Source: Quadrisphaera sp. (GTDB lineage Bacteria > Actinomycetota > Actinomycetes > Actinomycetales > Quadrisphaeraceae). Taken from it: a stretch of DNA of 44,900 bases. The position numbers and the translations under genes were made by a program. Below the pieces are notes generated by a model. That model did no database searches, was not told the DNA's origin, and was given only the letters and a program-made list of their open reading frames with translations. The stretch is from NCBI GenBank assembly GCA_029257185.1, contig JARICT010000082.1, positions 73,100 through 117,999 of the forward strand, read 5' to 3'. Shown here piece after piece: positions 8,232-19,669 of the stretch. Position 1 is the stretch's first letter. The number at the start of each line of letters is the position of its first letter.

Positions 8232-8585
8232 GTGGGTCTGTTCCGTCGTCACCGCGCCGCTGGCGCCGCCGCACCCCCGCCCCGGCGCGGCGAGGCTCGC
8301 GCCGCGGCCGGAGAGGACTCCGCGCACCTGCGGGACTTCATCGCCACCCGCGTCGGCGTCGAGGCCTACGTGGAGCCGGAGAACGCGCAGACACCCGTCA
8401 CCATCCTCCTCATCGCCACCGACGGCGAGTGGACCCGTCGGCGGGTGCCGTCGCCGGCGGTCGCGTGGGACTTCGCGCGGGGCGAGGCGATCCCGGTGTA
8501 CGACGTGAACCACACCGGCTACCCGCAGAGGATGCGTGACTACAACGCCAGGGCTCGGCGCGGGGGCACCGCGCCGAGCCTCTAG
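8232..8585 (+). CDS. Small conserved actinobacterial protein of unknown function
   Basis: A 117-aa protein with an Arg/Ala-rich first 30 residues followed by a compact domain (DFIATRVGVEAYVEPENA, then TILLIATDGEWTRRRV, and VYDVNHTGYPQRM). It resembles a small protein, sometimes labelled oxidoreductase without evidence, that sits next to lpdA and pepA in other actinobacteria; I cannot assign a function. No membrane segment or signal is seen. The GTG start is supported by the -10 box 6 bases upstream. The last codons contain an 11-bp inverted repeat that could serve as the terminator. Confidence 0.8.
   Translation: MGLFRRHRAAGAAAPPPRRGEARAAAGEDSAHLRDFIATRVGVEAYVEPENAQTPVTILLIATDGEWTRRRVPSPAVAWDFARGEAIPVYDVNHTGYPQRMRDYNARARRGGTAPSL
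8552..8580 (+). terminator. Hairpin inside the last codons of the 8232 gene
   Basis: Arms 8552-8562 and 8570-8580 are exact reverse complements (11 bp) with a 7-base loop. The stop codon follows within 5 bases. Probably the transcript end before the convergent pepA. Confidence 0.55.
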
Positions 8586-8631
8586 CCGTCGGGGACGGGA
8601 TCCTCCAGGGCCCCCGGTGACCTGCGGGGCC

Positions 8632-10221
<1,590 letters not shown>

Positions 10222-10297
10222 TCGGGCTCCTTCTTGGCAGGGAGGTCTCGCGGGGAGATGAGGTCGCGGGCGCCGTCGGGGCGCTGCGGGTCCTGCC

Positions 10298-10303
10298 ACC
10301 GTA
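10298..10303 (-). promoter_or_regulatory. -10 box TACGGT for pepA
   Basis: TACGGT on the minus strand, giving a leader of about 70 bases before the pepA GTG. Inferred from consensus only. Confidence 0.4.
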
Positions 10304-10430
10304 GTCCGCGCCGCGCTCCCGCGGGCGGCCGCCGGGTTACCGCGAGGGCCGCCGTCCACAGCCGCGGTGAGCAGCGGGGGCACCGTCCACAGGTCGCCAC
10401 CGTCGAGCCACGTGCGCGGCCGCCGCGGCC

Positions 10431-10436
10431 TAGCGT
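10431..10436 (+). promoter_or_regulatory. -10 box TAGCGT, leaderless start of the HNH nuclease
   Basis: TAGCGT followed by exactly 6 bases and the ATG at 10443. Confidence 0.6.
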
Positions 10437-10442
10437 CGACCG

Positions 10443-11168
10443 ATGCCGCCCGCGCGCCGACCGACACGCGCCCGCGTCGCGGTCGTCCTCGTCTCGGCGC
10501 TCACGCTCGTCCTCGCGCTCACCCTGCCCGGTGGCGCTCCTGACGGGTCCGGTGCGTCCACGCCACCCGCCAGGGCCGACCGGTCCGCGGTGACCGCGGC
10601 GCTCGCGGCGCCGCCCCCCGGCTCGGCGCTGGCGCAGCTGGCGTCCCTGGAGGTGGCGCCGGCGCTGCCCGGTGAGGCCTACGACCGGACGGCCTTCGGG
10701 ACGCCGTGGACGGACGTGGACGGCAACGGCTGCGACACGCGCAACGACGTCCTGGCGCGCGACCTGGTGTCCGCCCGCGGTGAGGGCTCCTCCTGCGTCC
10801 TGCTCGCCGGGACCCTCCACGACCCGTACTCGGGGGAGGCGCTCGTCTTCGAGCGCGGCGCCACCTCCAGCTCCGCGGTCCAGGTCGACCACGTCGTGGC
10901 GCTCTCCGACGCGTGGCGCTCGGGAGCCTCGCGCTGGCCGCGCGCGCGGCGGGTGGCCTTCGCGAACGACCCCCTCAACCTCCTGGCCGTGGACGGCGCG
11001 CTCAACGAGGAGAAGTCCGGCTCCGACGCGGCCGGGTGGCTCCCGCCCGAGCCCGGCTACCGGTGCCCCTACGTCGCCCGTCAGGTCGCGGTCAAGACCC
11101 GGTACGGCCTCCAGGTCACCGCGACCGAGCGGAGCGCGATGGTCGCCGCGCTCCAGCGGTGCGGCTGA
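10443..11168 (+). CDS. Secreted HNH (DUF1524-type) nuclease
   Basis: A 241-aa protein with a basic N-terminus and one hydrophobic segment (about residues 10-28), consistent with a signal peptide or anchor. The mature part has the DUF1524/HNH pattern: VDHVVALSDAW (D149, H150 as general base), FANDPLNLLAV (N175, D176, N179) and a downstream NEEKSGSDAAGWLPP (N188, K191). Actinobacteria encode many such exported HNH proteins; roles in nutrient scavenging or competition are assumed, not shown. Two cysteines near residues 97 and 118 and another pair near the C-terminus may form disulfides. Its 3' end overlaps the convergent NYN-like gene by 53 bp. The start is supported by a -10 box 6 bases upstream. 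Confidence 0.87.
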   Translation: MPPARRPTRARVAVVLVSALTLVLALTLPGGAPDGSGASTPPARADRSAVTAALAAPPPGSALAQLASLEVAPALPGEAYDRTAFGTPWTDVDGNGCDTRNDVLARDLVSARGEGSSCVLLAGTLHDPYSGEALVFERGATSSSAVQVDHVVALSDAWRSGASRWPRARRVAFANDPLNLLAVDGALNEEKSGSDAAGWLPPEPGYRCPYVARQVAVKTRYGLQVTATERSAMVAALQRCG

Positions 11169-11835
11169 CGCTGCGCCGGGTGCCCGCTGCGGCGCGGAGG
11201 CTGCGCGAGCGCCACCGTCTCGTGGCGGCCCGCTCGGCGTCCACGAGGTCCAGCGTCGTGCGCGCGGCGTCGCGAAGCCGGTCGGAGAGGGCGTGGCTGC
11301 CCGGGCTCAGGACCGTGAGGGTCCAGCCGTTCTCGGCGAGGTCGGCGAAGATGCCGTCGTTGCTGGCGACGACCACCTGACCGTTCTCCACCCGGTCGTC
11401 GGCCAGGGTCGCCGCGAAGGCCTGGGCGCCCTCCAGGAGCGCGTGGTCGGCGAGGTCGCTCCCGTCGGGCACGGTGATCGCCCGCTCGGCCAGCTCGGCG
11501 AGGTGGGGACGGGCACGGTCGACCGCCCCCACCTGGCCGGCGAGCACCACGTGGTCGCTGGCGCGCGCGAGCTCGACCACCACCGCCATGCGCGCCTGCC
11601 AACGGCCGGGACCGGCCCGCAGGTTGTCCAGGTCCACGAGCAGCAGCCGCGGTCCGTCCCCGCGCCAGAGCCGGGCCTCGGCCACCTGCTCGCAGAGCGC
11701 GGTGTCGAGGTCCCCCCCGCGCAGGGCGGCGACCGCCGGGGAGTCGGTCCCCACGGGGTCGGCCGACGCCTCGAGGTCCGCGTCGGTGCACCACTCGTAT
11801 GCCGACCACCACGGCGGCCCGTCTCCCAGTCCCAC
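11116..11835 (-). CDS. NYN/PIN-like domain protein
   Basis: A 239-aa protein. Residues 63-175 show the spaced acidic pattern of NYN/PIN-like nucleases: a strand ending in VDLDN (D68, D70, N71), an acidic GSDLADHALLE helix (D127, D130), and VVVASNDGIFADLA (S158, D160) before a last strand TLTVLS. By analogy with NYN proteins it may be a metal-dependent RNase, but activity is inferred from pattern only. The first 50 residues are acidic and Trp-rich, and the last 40 are Arg/Ser/Ala-rich and look disordered. That tail coincides with the 53-bp overlap with the HNH nuclease gene. The GTG at 11835 is preferred because TACCCT lies 6 bases upstream; an ATG 27 bases earlier is the alternative. Confidence 0.7.
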   Translation of the reverse strand: MGLGDGPPWWSAYEWCTDADLEASADPVGTDSPAVAALRGGDLDTALCEQVAEARLWRGDGPRLLLVDLDNLRAGPGRWQARMAVVVELARASDHVVLAGQVGAVDRARPHLAELAERAITVPDGSDLADHALLEGAQAFAATLADDRVENGQVVVASNDGIFADLAENGWTLTVLSPGSHALSDRLRDAARTTLDLVDAERAATRRWRSRSLRAAAGTRRSVSRTAGARRPSRSARSR

Positions 11836-11841
11836 GGGCGG

Positions 11842-11847
11842 AGGGTA
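11842..11847 (-). promoter_or_regulatory. -10 box TACCCT, leaderless start of the NYN-like gene
   Basis: TACCCT on the minus strand, exactly 6 bases before the GTG at 11835. It is divergent from the box at 11891-11896, with 43 bp between them. Confidence 0.55.
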
Positions 11848-11890
11848 GCCGCCACCGAGCACGCGCCGACGGCGCCGCCGGGGACCGGGC

Positions 11891-11896
11891 TACCGT
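11891..11896 (+). promoter_or_regulatory. -10 box TACCGT, leaderless start of the 106-aa gene
   Basis: TACCGT followed by exactly 6 bases and the GTG at 11903. Confidence 0.6.
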
Positions 11897-11902
11897 GGAG
11901 GC

Positions 11903-12223
11903 GTGAGTGTCTGGACCTGGGAGTTCGCGCGGTTCGACGGAGCGCCGGTGCCGCCGGCCCCGGGAGACGGGCGGCGGGTGCGCCCGCGCCAGCCCGTGGA
12001 GGGGTTTCCCGTGCAGGTGGACGCCGAGACGTGGATCGGCCAGTCCTGGCGCGCGCTGGTGGCGAGCGGTGTGGACGTCGCCCACCTGCGCCGCGACGGG
12101 GTGGCGGTCCACGGCCCCCTGGAGCTGGCCACCCGCGAGCGAGGGGTGGTCAGCGGCGCCGCGCTCCGGTCCTCCGGGGGAGCGCGGCTCAGCCCGTCGG
12201 GCGAGGAGCCTCGCCCCGCTTGA
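11903..12223 (+). CDS. Unrecognised 106-aa protein
   Basis: I do not recognise a family. The protein starts VSVWTWEFARFDG, has a Pro-rich stretch (residues 13-30) and a better-ordered centre (VDAETWIGQSWRALVASGVDVAHL, residues 39-62), and ends in a Ser/Arg/Pro tail. There are no membrane segments or cysteines. It is supported as a gene by its strong GC-ending codon use and by the -10 box 6 bases before its GTG. It is divergent from the NYN-like gene, sharing 67 bp, and its last 35 bp overlap the 3' end of the DUF3043 gene. It could be functionally tied to the NYN-like protein, but this is only positional. Confidence 0.65.
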   Translation: MSVWTWEFARFDGAPVPPAPGDGRRVRPRQPVEGFPVQVDAETWIGQSWRALVASGVDVAHLRRDGVAVHGPLELATRERGVVSGAALRSSGGARLSPSGEEPRPA

Positions 12224-12860
12224 CCGCCACCCCCGGGGTGCGGCCCCGGCGCAGCTGCAGGGCGCGCATGACGGCGTAGAACGTCAGCCCCTTCTCCTGG
12301 GCCGCCTCGGCGCCGAAGCGCTCGGTGACCGCCGTGCGGACACGGCGTCGCAGCAGGACACCGTCGAGGACCATGACGAGGACCAGCGACAGGAGCACCG
12401 CGTTCGCGGCGATCCCCACCGTGGCCTGCGCCGCCGGGTTGCCGCTCGACATCGCCGTGCCCACGAGGTTGCCGATGAGGACGACGAACGCGATGATCAA
12501 GAGGTTCTCACCGATGTTGTAGCGGGAGTCGACGACGTCGCGCACCAGCCGGCGCACCGGCCCACGGTCGCGGGCGGACAGGAAGCGGTCGTCTCCCGCC
12601 AGCGCGCCGGCCCTGGCCCGCGCGCGCGCCTCTCGAGAGCGTCCGCGCTCGGCGCGAGCGGCCTCCTTGCGGTCCCCGGGGACGAGCGGTCGCCGACGGG
12701 CCGCCTGGGCGCTGGCGCGGGTCGGCGTCGGCCGCCCCTTGCCGACCGGCCGCGGCGCCGGTGCCGGTGCCTCCTCCATGACCTCGACGACGGGGCCGGT
12801 GTCCTTGGTCCGCGTGCTTCCGGTGCCTCCGGGGGTCCTGTTCATCCGCTTCAGCGCCAC
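12189..12860 (-). CDS. DUF3043 domain membrane protein
   Basis: A 223-aa protein. It has a basic, disordered N-terminus with GKGRPTPTRASAQAARRRP, the hallmark of DUF3043, then a conserved block (DRGPVRRLVRDVVDSRYNIGE) leading into two transmembrane helices (about residues 117-140 and 149-170), and a basic C-terminal region. The function of the family is unknown; it is broadly conserved in actinobacteria. The GTG at 12860 is chosen over an ATG 15 bases downstream because TACCCT lies exactly 6 bases upstream, so the protein would begin VALKRMNRT. It is divergent from the M20 peptidase. Confidence 0.85.
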   Translation of the reverse strand: MALKRMNRTPGGTGSTRTKDTGPVVEVMEEAPAPAPRPVGKGRPTPTRASAQAARRRPLVPGDRKEAARAERGRSREARARARAGALAGDDRFLSARDRGPVRRLVRDVVDSRYNIGENLLIIAFVVLIGNLVGTAMSSGNPAAQATVGIAANAVLLSLVLVMVLDGVLLRRRVRTAVTERFGAEAAQEKGLTFYAVMRALQLRRGRTPGVAVKRGEAPRPTG

Positions 12861-12866
12861 GGCTCC

Positions 12867-12872
12867 AGGGTA
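12867..12872 (-). promoter_or_regulatory. -10 box TACCCT, leaderless start of the DUF3043 gene
   Basis: TACCCT on the minus strand with a 6-base gap to the GTG at 12860; this decides the start. The divergent -10 at 12905-12910 is only 32 bp away. Confidence 0.6.
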
Positions 12873-12904
12873 GGCGAGGCGAGCGCGCTGTCGGACCGCC
12901 TCGC

Positions 12905-12910
12905 TACGGT
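12905..12910 (+). promoter_or_regulatory. -10 box TACGGT, leaderless start of the M20 peptidase
   Basis: TACGGT followed by exactly 6 bases and the ATG at 12917. Confidence 0.6.
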
Positions 12911-12916
12911 GACCGG

Positions 12917-14356
12917 ATGGCGCACGAGCAGACCCCTCAGGACCAGCAGAGCCAGCCGGCGCAGCCGGTGGGGGCAGACCCCCTGGGCGACGTGCTCGAG
13001 GCGCTCGAGCAGCAGCGCGGACGCCAGCGCTCCGACCTCGACCGGCTCGTCCGCATCCGCTCCGTCTCGGCGGACCCGGGCCGCGCCGACGACGTCGAGG
13101 CCAGCGCGGGCGCCGTCGCCGAGCTGCTCGAGGAGCTGGGGCTCGCCACGCGCGTCGTCCGCGCGCCGCGACCCGACGGCGCACCCGGGGCGCCCGCGGT
13201 CATCGGACGGCGGGACGCGCCCCCCGGGGCGCCGACCGTCCTGCTCTACGCCCACCACGACGTCCAGCCGGCCGGGCGCGAGGACGGGTGGACGAGCCCG
13301 GCGTTCGAGCCCACCGAGCGGGGCGGGCGGCTGTTCGCCCGCGGCGCGGCGGACGACAAGGCCGGCGTCGCCGTCCACGTGGGCGCGCTGCGGGCGGTCC
13401 TGCCCTCGTGGGCGCCGCACGAGGGCGTGGGCGTCACCGTCTTCGTCGAGGGCGAGGAGGAGGTCGGGTCCCCGTCCTTCGGCGCCCTGCTCGAGCGTCA
13501 CGCCGAAGAGCTCGCGGCCGACGTCATCGTCGTCGCCGACTCCGACAACCTCCGTACCGACCGGCCCTCGCTCACGACGTCCCTGCGCGGGCTCGTCGAC
13601 GCCGAGGTCACGGTCAGGACGCTGGACCACGCCGTGCACTCCGGCCTGAACGGCGGCCCGGTCCTGGACGCCACCACGGCGCTGGTGCGCCTGCTCGACC
13701 GGCTGAGGACGGAGGACGGCTCGCTCGCCGTCGACGGTCTCCACGCGGGCGGGCCCCCGGAGGTGGAGGTGGCGGAGGAGGACCTGCGGGCCGGTGCCGG
13801 CGTGCTCGACGGGGTGTCGCTCCTCGGCAGCGGCCCGCTGGCGCAGCGCCTGTGGCGCAGCCCGTCGATCACGGTCGTCGGCACGGACCTCACGTCGCTC
13901 GAGGCGGCCTCCAACACGCTGGCGCCCACCGCCACGGCGATGCTGTCGCTGCGGGTGGCCCCCGGTCAGGCTCCCGCCGACGCCTTCGCCGCGCTGCGCG
14001 ACCACCTCCACGCCACCGCCCCGTGGGGCGCCTGGGTGGAGGTGGTGATGCGGGCGTCCGGCCAGGCTTTCTCCGCCGACACCGCCTCCGCCGCGCACGA
14101 CGTCGCCCGAGCCGCGCTGAGCGCGGCCTGGGGCGGCGTCGAGGTCGCCGAGACCGGTATCGGCGGCTCGATCCCCTTCATCGCCGACCTCGTGGCGACC
14201 TACCCCGACGCCGCGGTGCTCGTCACCGGGGTGGAGGACCCGGACACGCGGGCGCACGGGCACGACGAGTCCCTCCACCTGGGGGTCCTCACCGCGGCCA
14301 CCGAGGCCGAGGCGCGCCTGCTGCTGGGGCTGCGCGCCGCCCTGGGCGACCGGTGA
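12917..14356 (+). CDS. M20-family metallopeptidase / dipeptidase
   Basis: A 479-aa di-zinc peptidase of the M20/M25/M40 group. Metal-site motifs are in order: LLYAHHDVQPAG (His and nearby Asp), ARGAADDKAGVAVH (bridging Asp), VEGEEEVGSPS (catalytic Glu and metal Glu), VVADSDN, and the C-terminal HGHDESLHLG histidine. A lid/dimerisation domain occupies roughly residues 220-380. Family members in actinobacteria are usually annotated as dipeptidases; the exact substrate is not readable. The first 25 residues are Gln-rich and probably disordered. A short hairpin follows the stop. It is divergent from the DUF3043 gene. Confidence 0.92.
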   Translation: MAHEQTPQDQQSQPAQPVGADPLGDVLEALEQQRGRQRSDLDRLVRIRSVSADPGRADDVEASAGAVAELLEELGLATRVVRAPRPDGAPGAPAVIGRRDAPPGAPTVLLYAHHDVQPAGREDGWTSPAFEPTERGGRLFARGAADDKAGVAVHVGALRAVLPSWAPHEGVGVTVFVEGEEEVGSPSFGALLERHAEELAADVIVVADSDNLRTDRPSLTTSLRGLVDAEVTVRTLDHAVHSGLNGGPVLDATTALVRLLDRLRTEDGSLAVDGLHAGGPPEVEVAEEDLRAGAGVLDGVSLLGSGPLAQRLWRSPSITVVGTDLTSLEAASNTLAPTATAMLSLRVAPGQAPADAFAALRDHLHATAPWGAWVEVVMRASGQAFSADTASAAHDVARAALSAAWGGVEVAETGIGGSIPFIADLVATYPDAAVLVTGVEDPDTRAHGHDESLHLGVLTAATEAEARLLLGLRAALGDR

Positions 14357-14375
14357 CGCCGGACACCGTCCGGCG
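14357..14375 (+). terminator. Hairpin directly after the M20 peptidase
   Basis: Arms 14357-14364 and 14368-14375 are exact reverse complements (8 bp) with a 3-base loop, starting at the base after the stop codon. Confidence 0.5.
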
Positions 14376-14382
14376 GTCAGGT

Positions 14383-14410
14383 GGGAACACGTCGGGCGCC
14401 GCGCCCGTTG
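14383..14410 (+). promoter_or_regulatory. Candidate SigR/SigH-type ECF promoter upstream of erpA
   Basis: GGGAAC at 14383-14388, 18 bases, then GTT at 14407-14409 flanked by C and G. This fits the known thiol-oxidative-stress sigma factor pattern GGAA(C/T)-N17-19-GTT of Streptomyces SigR and mycobacterial SigH. The start codon of erpA is about 100 bases downstream. Assignment is by pattern only. Confidence 0.45.
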
Positions 14411-14507
14411 ACCCCGGCGTGAGCCGCCCGCGCAGGTCTCGCAGCAGAGCGGACCCCTGCGCGCGATCGCAGGTGGCGGGACGGCTCCCCCGAACCGAGG
14501 AGGCCCC

Positions 14508-14879
14508 GTGAGCGAGACAGCGACCACCCAGACCACCCAGACCGATGCGCCCGCGCACGGTGTCGGGCTCACCGACGTCGCCGCGCAGAAGGTCGCCAGC
14601 CTCCTCGAGCAGGAAGGTCGCGACGACCTGAGGCTGCGCGTCGCCGTCCAGCCGGGCGGCTGCTCGGGCCTGATCTACCAGCTCTACTTCGACGAGCGGT
14701 TCCTCGACGGGGACGCGGCCAGGGACTTCGGGGGGGTGGAGGTCATCATCGACAAGATGTCGCGCCCCTACCTCGACGGCGCCTCGATCGACTTCTCCGA
14801 CACCATCGAGAAGCAGGGCTTCACCATCGACAACCCCAACGCGGGCAGCAGCTGCGCGTGCGGTGACTCCTTCCACTGA
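14508..14879 (+). CDS. erpA: ErpA/HesB-type iron-sulfur cluster carrier
   Basis: A 123-aa A-type Fe-S carrier that delivers clusters to apo-proteins. The three conserved cysteines are present: C52 in QPGGCSG and C116 and C118 in SSCACGDSF. The N-terminal 17 residues are a Thr/Gln-rich extension. The GTG at 14508 has GAGGAGG 4 bases upstream. It is followed by a strong terminator, so it is probably monocistronic. Its upstream region holds an ECF-type promoter candidate, which would tie expression to oxidative or thiol stress. Its place between the 2-oxo acid dehydrogenase genes and the cytochrome genes is a conserved actinobacterial arrangement. Confidence 0.93.
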   Translation: MSETATTQTTQTDAPAHGVGLTDVAAQKVASLLEQEGRDDLRLRVAVQPGGCSGLIYQLYFDERFLDGDAARDFGGVEVIIDKMSRPYLDGASIDFSDTIEKQGFTIDNPNAGSSCACGDSFH

Positions 14880-14898
14880 CGATGACCCGGACCCCGGG

Positions 14899-14936
14899 GG
14901 AGCGTCCCCCACCGCGCTCGCGGTGGGGGACGCTCC
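14899..14936 (+). terminator. Strong hairpin terminator after erpA
   Basis: Arms 14899-14914 and 14921-14936 are perfect 16-bp reverse complements with a 6-base loop, 20 bases past the erpA stop. Confidence 0.8.
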
Positions 14937-14971
14937 GTCGTGACGGGGACCGTGCGAGCCGCGGAGGCACC

Positions 14972-16913
<1,942 letters not shown>

Positions 16914-16993
16914 TGTTCAGCCGAGCACGTCTCCGCGACGCGGAGGAGCACGCCTGGCCGCACCGGCCCAACGAGAAGGACGGGGACGTCGAC

Positions 16994-17938
16994 GTGACGC
17001 ACCAGCAACGAGGCAGCGGCGGCTCGCAGCGGACCCGACGGCGCACCCCGGTGCTCGTCGGTCTCGGAGCGACGGTGACGCTGCTCCTCACCGCCTGCAG
17101 CTCCCCGACCCCGGGCTCCGGCTCCACGTGGGACCTGGTCTCGCGCGGCTGGCTCCCCGGCGCCGACGACGTCGCGAGCATCAACCCGATCACCCGCAGC
17201 CTGTGGGTCGGCTCCTGGATCGCGGCGCTCGCCATCGGCATCGTCGTGTGGGGGCTCACCTTCTGGGTGATCGTGCGATACCGGCGACGCAAGGGGGAGA
17301 CCGGGCTGCCTCCCCAGCTGCGCTACTACGTGCCGATGGAGGTGCTCTACACCATCGTCCCGCTGTTCATGGTGGGTGTGCTCTTCTTCTACACCGCGCG
17401 CGACCAGGCGGAGATCGAGGCTCGGTACCCGGATCCCGCGGTCAACATCGAGGTCGTGGGCAAGCGGTGGGCGTGGGACTTCAACTACCGCGACGAGGAC
17501 GTCTACGAGACCTCCGCACAGGTCCCGATGCAGGCTGGTCTGAGCGACGAGCAGGTGGAGGCGGAGATCCCGACCCTCTACATGCCGGTCGGCCAGTCGG
17601 CGGAGATCACCATCCACAGCCGTGACGTCATCCACTCCTTCTTCGTCCCGGCCTTCACGTACAAGAAGGACATGGTGCCGGGGCGCACCAACTACATGTC
17701 CGTCACCCCCGAGCGCGAGGGCGTCTACAGCGGGAAGTGCGCCGAGCTGTGCGGCGAGTACCACTCCGCGATGCTCTTCAACGTCGCCGTCGTCAGCCAG
17801 GCCGAGTACGACGAGCAGATGTCAGCGCTGCGGGCCAGGGGCCAGACCGGCGCGCTCGACGTCGACCTGGGCCCATCAGACCTCGCCCCGAACCAGATCG
17901 GGCTGCCCACCGGCCAGAAGACGGAGACCACCGGATGA
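16994..17938 (+). CDS. ctaC: Cytochrome c oxidase subunit II
   Basis: A 314-aa subunit of the aa3 oxidase carrying the CuA centre. It starts with a lipoprotein signal peptide ending in the lipobox LTAC (lipidated C35), then two transmembrane helices (about residues 70-95 and 112-130), then the periplasmic-side cupredoxin domain with [21 protein letters not shown] and the CuA motif [12 protein letters not shown]. There is no fused cytochrome c domain, as expected where the di-heme QcrC hands electrons directly to CuA. The start codon GTG at 16994 is chosen from the signal peptide; spacing from a GGGGA is about 7 bases. The stop overlaps the ctaD start by four bases. Confidence 0.94.
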   Translation: MTHQQRGSGGSQRTRRRTPVLVGLGATVTLLLTACSSPTPGSGSTWDLVSRGWLPGADDVASINPITRSLWVGSWIAALAIGIVVWGLTFWVIVRYRRRKGETGLPPQLRYYVPMEVLYTIVPLFMVGVLFFYTARDQAEIEARYPDPAVNIEVVGKRWAWDFNYRDEDVYETSAQVPMQAGLSDEQVEAEIPTLYMPVGQSAEITIHSRDVIHSFFVPAFTYKKDMVPGRTNYMSVTPEREGVYSGKCAELCGEYHSAMLFNVAVVSQAEYDEQMSALRARGQTGALDVDLGPSDLAPNQIGLPTGQKTETTG

Positions 17939-19668
17939 CCACCTACTACGAGGCCCCGGCCATCGGCACGCGGATCCCGCGCTCCCGAGCCGTCGTGCGG
18001 CGGGAGTCCCTCGGCAAGACGATCGTCAAGTGGGTGACGAGCACCGACCACAAGGTGATCGGCAACCTCTACCTGATCACGTCCTTCGTGTTCTTCCTGC
18101 TCGCTGGCGTGATGGCGCTGGTCATCCGCGCAGAGCTGTTCGCGCCCGGCCTGGAGGTCGTGCAGACCCCCGAGCAGTACAACCAGCTGTTCACGATGCA
18201 CGGCTCGGTCATGCTGCTCCTGTTCGCGACCCCGCTGTTCGCCGGGTTCGCCAACGCGATGATGCCGCTGCACATCGGTTCACCGGACGTCGCCTTCCCG
18301 CGGCTGAACATGCTCTCGTACTGGTTCTTCCTGTTCGGCGGGCTCATCGTCATGGCCGGGTTCCTGGCGCCCGGTGGAGCCGCGGCCTTCGGGTGGTTCG
18401 CCTACGCACCGCTCGCCGACGACACCTTCAGCCCGGGCGTCGGCGGCAACCTCTGGGTGTTCGGGTTCGCCATGGCCGGGTTCGGCACCATCCTGGGCGC
18501 CGTCAACTTCATCACCACCATCATCTGCATGCGGGCACCGGGCATGACGATGTGGCGGATGTCGATGTTCACCTGGACCACCCTGATCACGGGTGTCCTC
18601 ATCATCATGGCCTTCCCCCCGCTCGCGGCCTCGCTGTTCGCCCTCGGCGCCGACCGGGTGCTCGACGCGCAGATCTTCAAGGCCGAGAACGGCGGGGCCA
18701 TCCTCTGGCAGCACCTGTTCTGGTTCTTCGGCCACCCCGAGGTGTACATCATCGCGCTGCCGTTCTTCGGCATCATCAGCGAGATCCTGCCGATCTTCTC
18801 CCGCAAGCCCATCTTCGGGTACAAGGGCCTGGTCTACGCCACCATCGCCATCGCCGGGCTCTCGGTGTCCGTGTGGGCCCACCACATGTACGTGACCGGC
18901 GCGGTGTACCTGCCGTTCTTCGCCTTCATGACGATGCTCATCGCCGTGCCCACCGGGGTGAAGTTCTTCAACTGGATCGGCACCATGTGGGGCGGATCGA
19001 TCACCTTCGAGACCCCGATGCTGTTCTCTCTCGGGTTCCTCGTGACCTTCCTCTTCGGCGGGCTGACGGGCGTGATCCTGTCGTCACCGCCGCTCGACTT
19101 CCACGTCTCCGACACCTACTTCGTGGTCGCTCACTTCCACTACGTGGTGTTCGGCACCGTGGTGTTCGCCATGTTCGCGGGCTTCTACCTGTGGTGGCCC
19201 AAGCTCACCGGGAAGATGCTCGACGAGACCCTCGGCAAGATCCACTTCTGGCTCCTGTTCATCGGGTTCCACGGCACCTTCCTCATCCAGCACTGGCTGG
19301 GCGTCCTGGGGATGCCGCGTCGGTACGCGGACTACCTGCCCTCCGACGGTTTCACCGGGATGAACCAGGTCTCGACGGTGTTCTCCTTCATCCTCGGTGC
19401 CTCCATGATCCCGTTCTTCATGGCGGTGTGGAAGGCGGCCAGCGGGCCGAAGGTCGAGGTGGACGACCCGTGGGGCTACGGACGCTCCCTGGAGTGGGCC
19501 ACGTCCTGCCCGCCGCCGCGGCACAACTTCGCCTCGCTGCCGCGCATCCGCTCGGAGTCCCCGGCCTTCGACCTCCACCACCCGGAGATCGCCGCTGCGG
19601 ACCGCGCCACGCCGAACCAGGGGCTCCTCGACGAGCTCGTGGGCGAGCCAGACCTCAGGGGGAAGTGA
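17935..19668 (+). CDS. ctaD: Cytochrome c oxidase subunit I
   Basis: A 577-aa, 12-helix catalytic subunit of the aa3 terminal oxidase. Visible ligands and motifs: TMHGSVM (heme a ligand His), GHPEVY (CuB His with the cross-linked Tyr), AHHMYV (two CuB His), and HFHYV near helix X (heme a3 and heme a His). The ATG overlaps the ctaC stop as ATGA, indicating translational coupling. The ctaF start follows 2 bases after the stop. The C-terminal tail of about 70 residues ([14 protein letters not shown] onwards) is typical of actinobacterial CtaD. Confidence 0.96.
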   Translation: MTTYYEAPAIGTRIPRSRAVVRRESLGKTIVKWVTSTDHKVIGNLYLITSFVFFLLAGVMALVIRAELFAPGLEVVQTPEQYNQLFTMHGSVMLLLFATPLFAGFANAMMPLHIGSPDVAFPRLNMLSYWFFLFGGLIVMAGFLAPGGAAAFGWFAYAPLADDTFSPGVGGNLWVFGFAMAGFGTILGAVNFITTIICMRAPGMTMWRMSMFTWTTLITGVLIIMAFPPLAASLFALGADRVLDAQIFKAENGGAILWQHLFWFFGHPEVYIIALPFFGIISEILPIFSRKPIFGYKGLVYATIAIAGLSVSVWAHHMYVTGAVYLPFFAFMTMLIAVPTGVKFFNWIGTMWGGSITFETPMLFSLGFLVTFLFGGLTGVILSSPPLDFHVSDTYFVVAHFHYVVFGTVVFAMFAGFYLWWPKLTGKMLDETLGKIHFWLLFIGFHGTFLIQHWLGVLGMPRRYADYLPSDGFTGMNQVSTVFSFILGASMIPFFMAVWKAASGPKVEVDDPWGYGRSLEWATSCPPPRHNFASLPRIRSESPAFDLHHPEIAAADRATPNQGLLDELVGEPDLRGK

Positions 19669-19669
19669 C

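Noticed and set aside
4696-8508. A 1270-codon open frame on the plus strand opposite sucB and lpdA
   Set aside because: A long antisense frame is expected in very GC-rich coding DNA. The minus strand encodes complete SucB and LpdA with all motifs, and the antisense translation is low-complexity.
10443-11835. A toxin-antitoxin or defence module made of the HNH and NYN-like genes
   Set aside because: The genes are convergent with separate promoters, the HNH protein has a signal peptide, and there is no immunity or antitoxin-like partner. The evidence does not go beyond adjacency.
14882-14971. A longer aat start at 14882
   Set aside because: It would translate through the perfect erpA terminator hairpin, and the GTG at 14972 has a good ribosome binding site and gives the normal family length.
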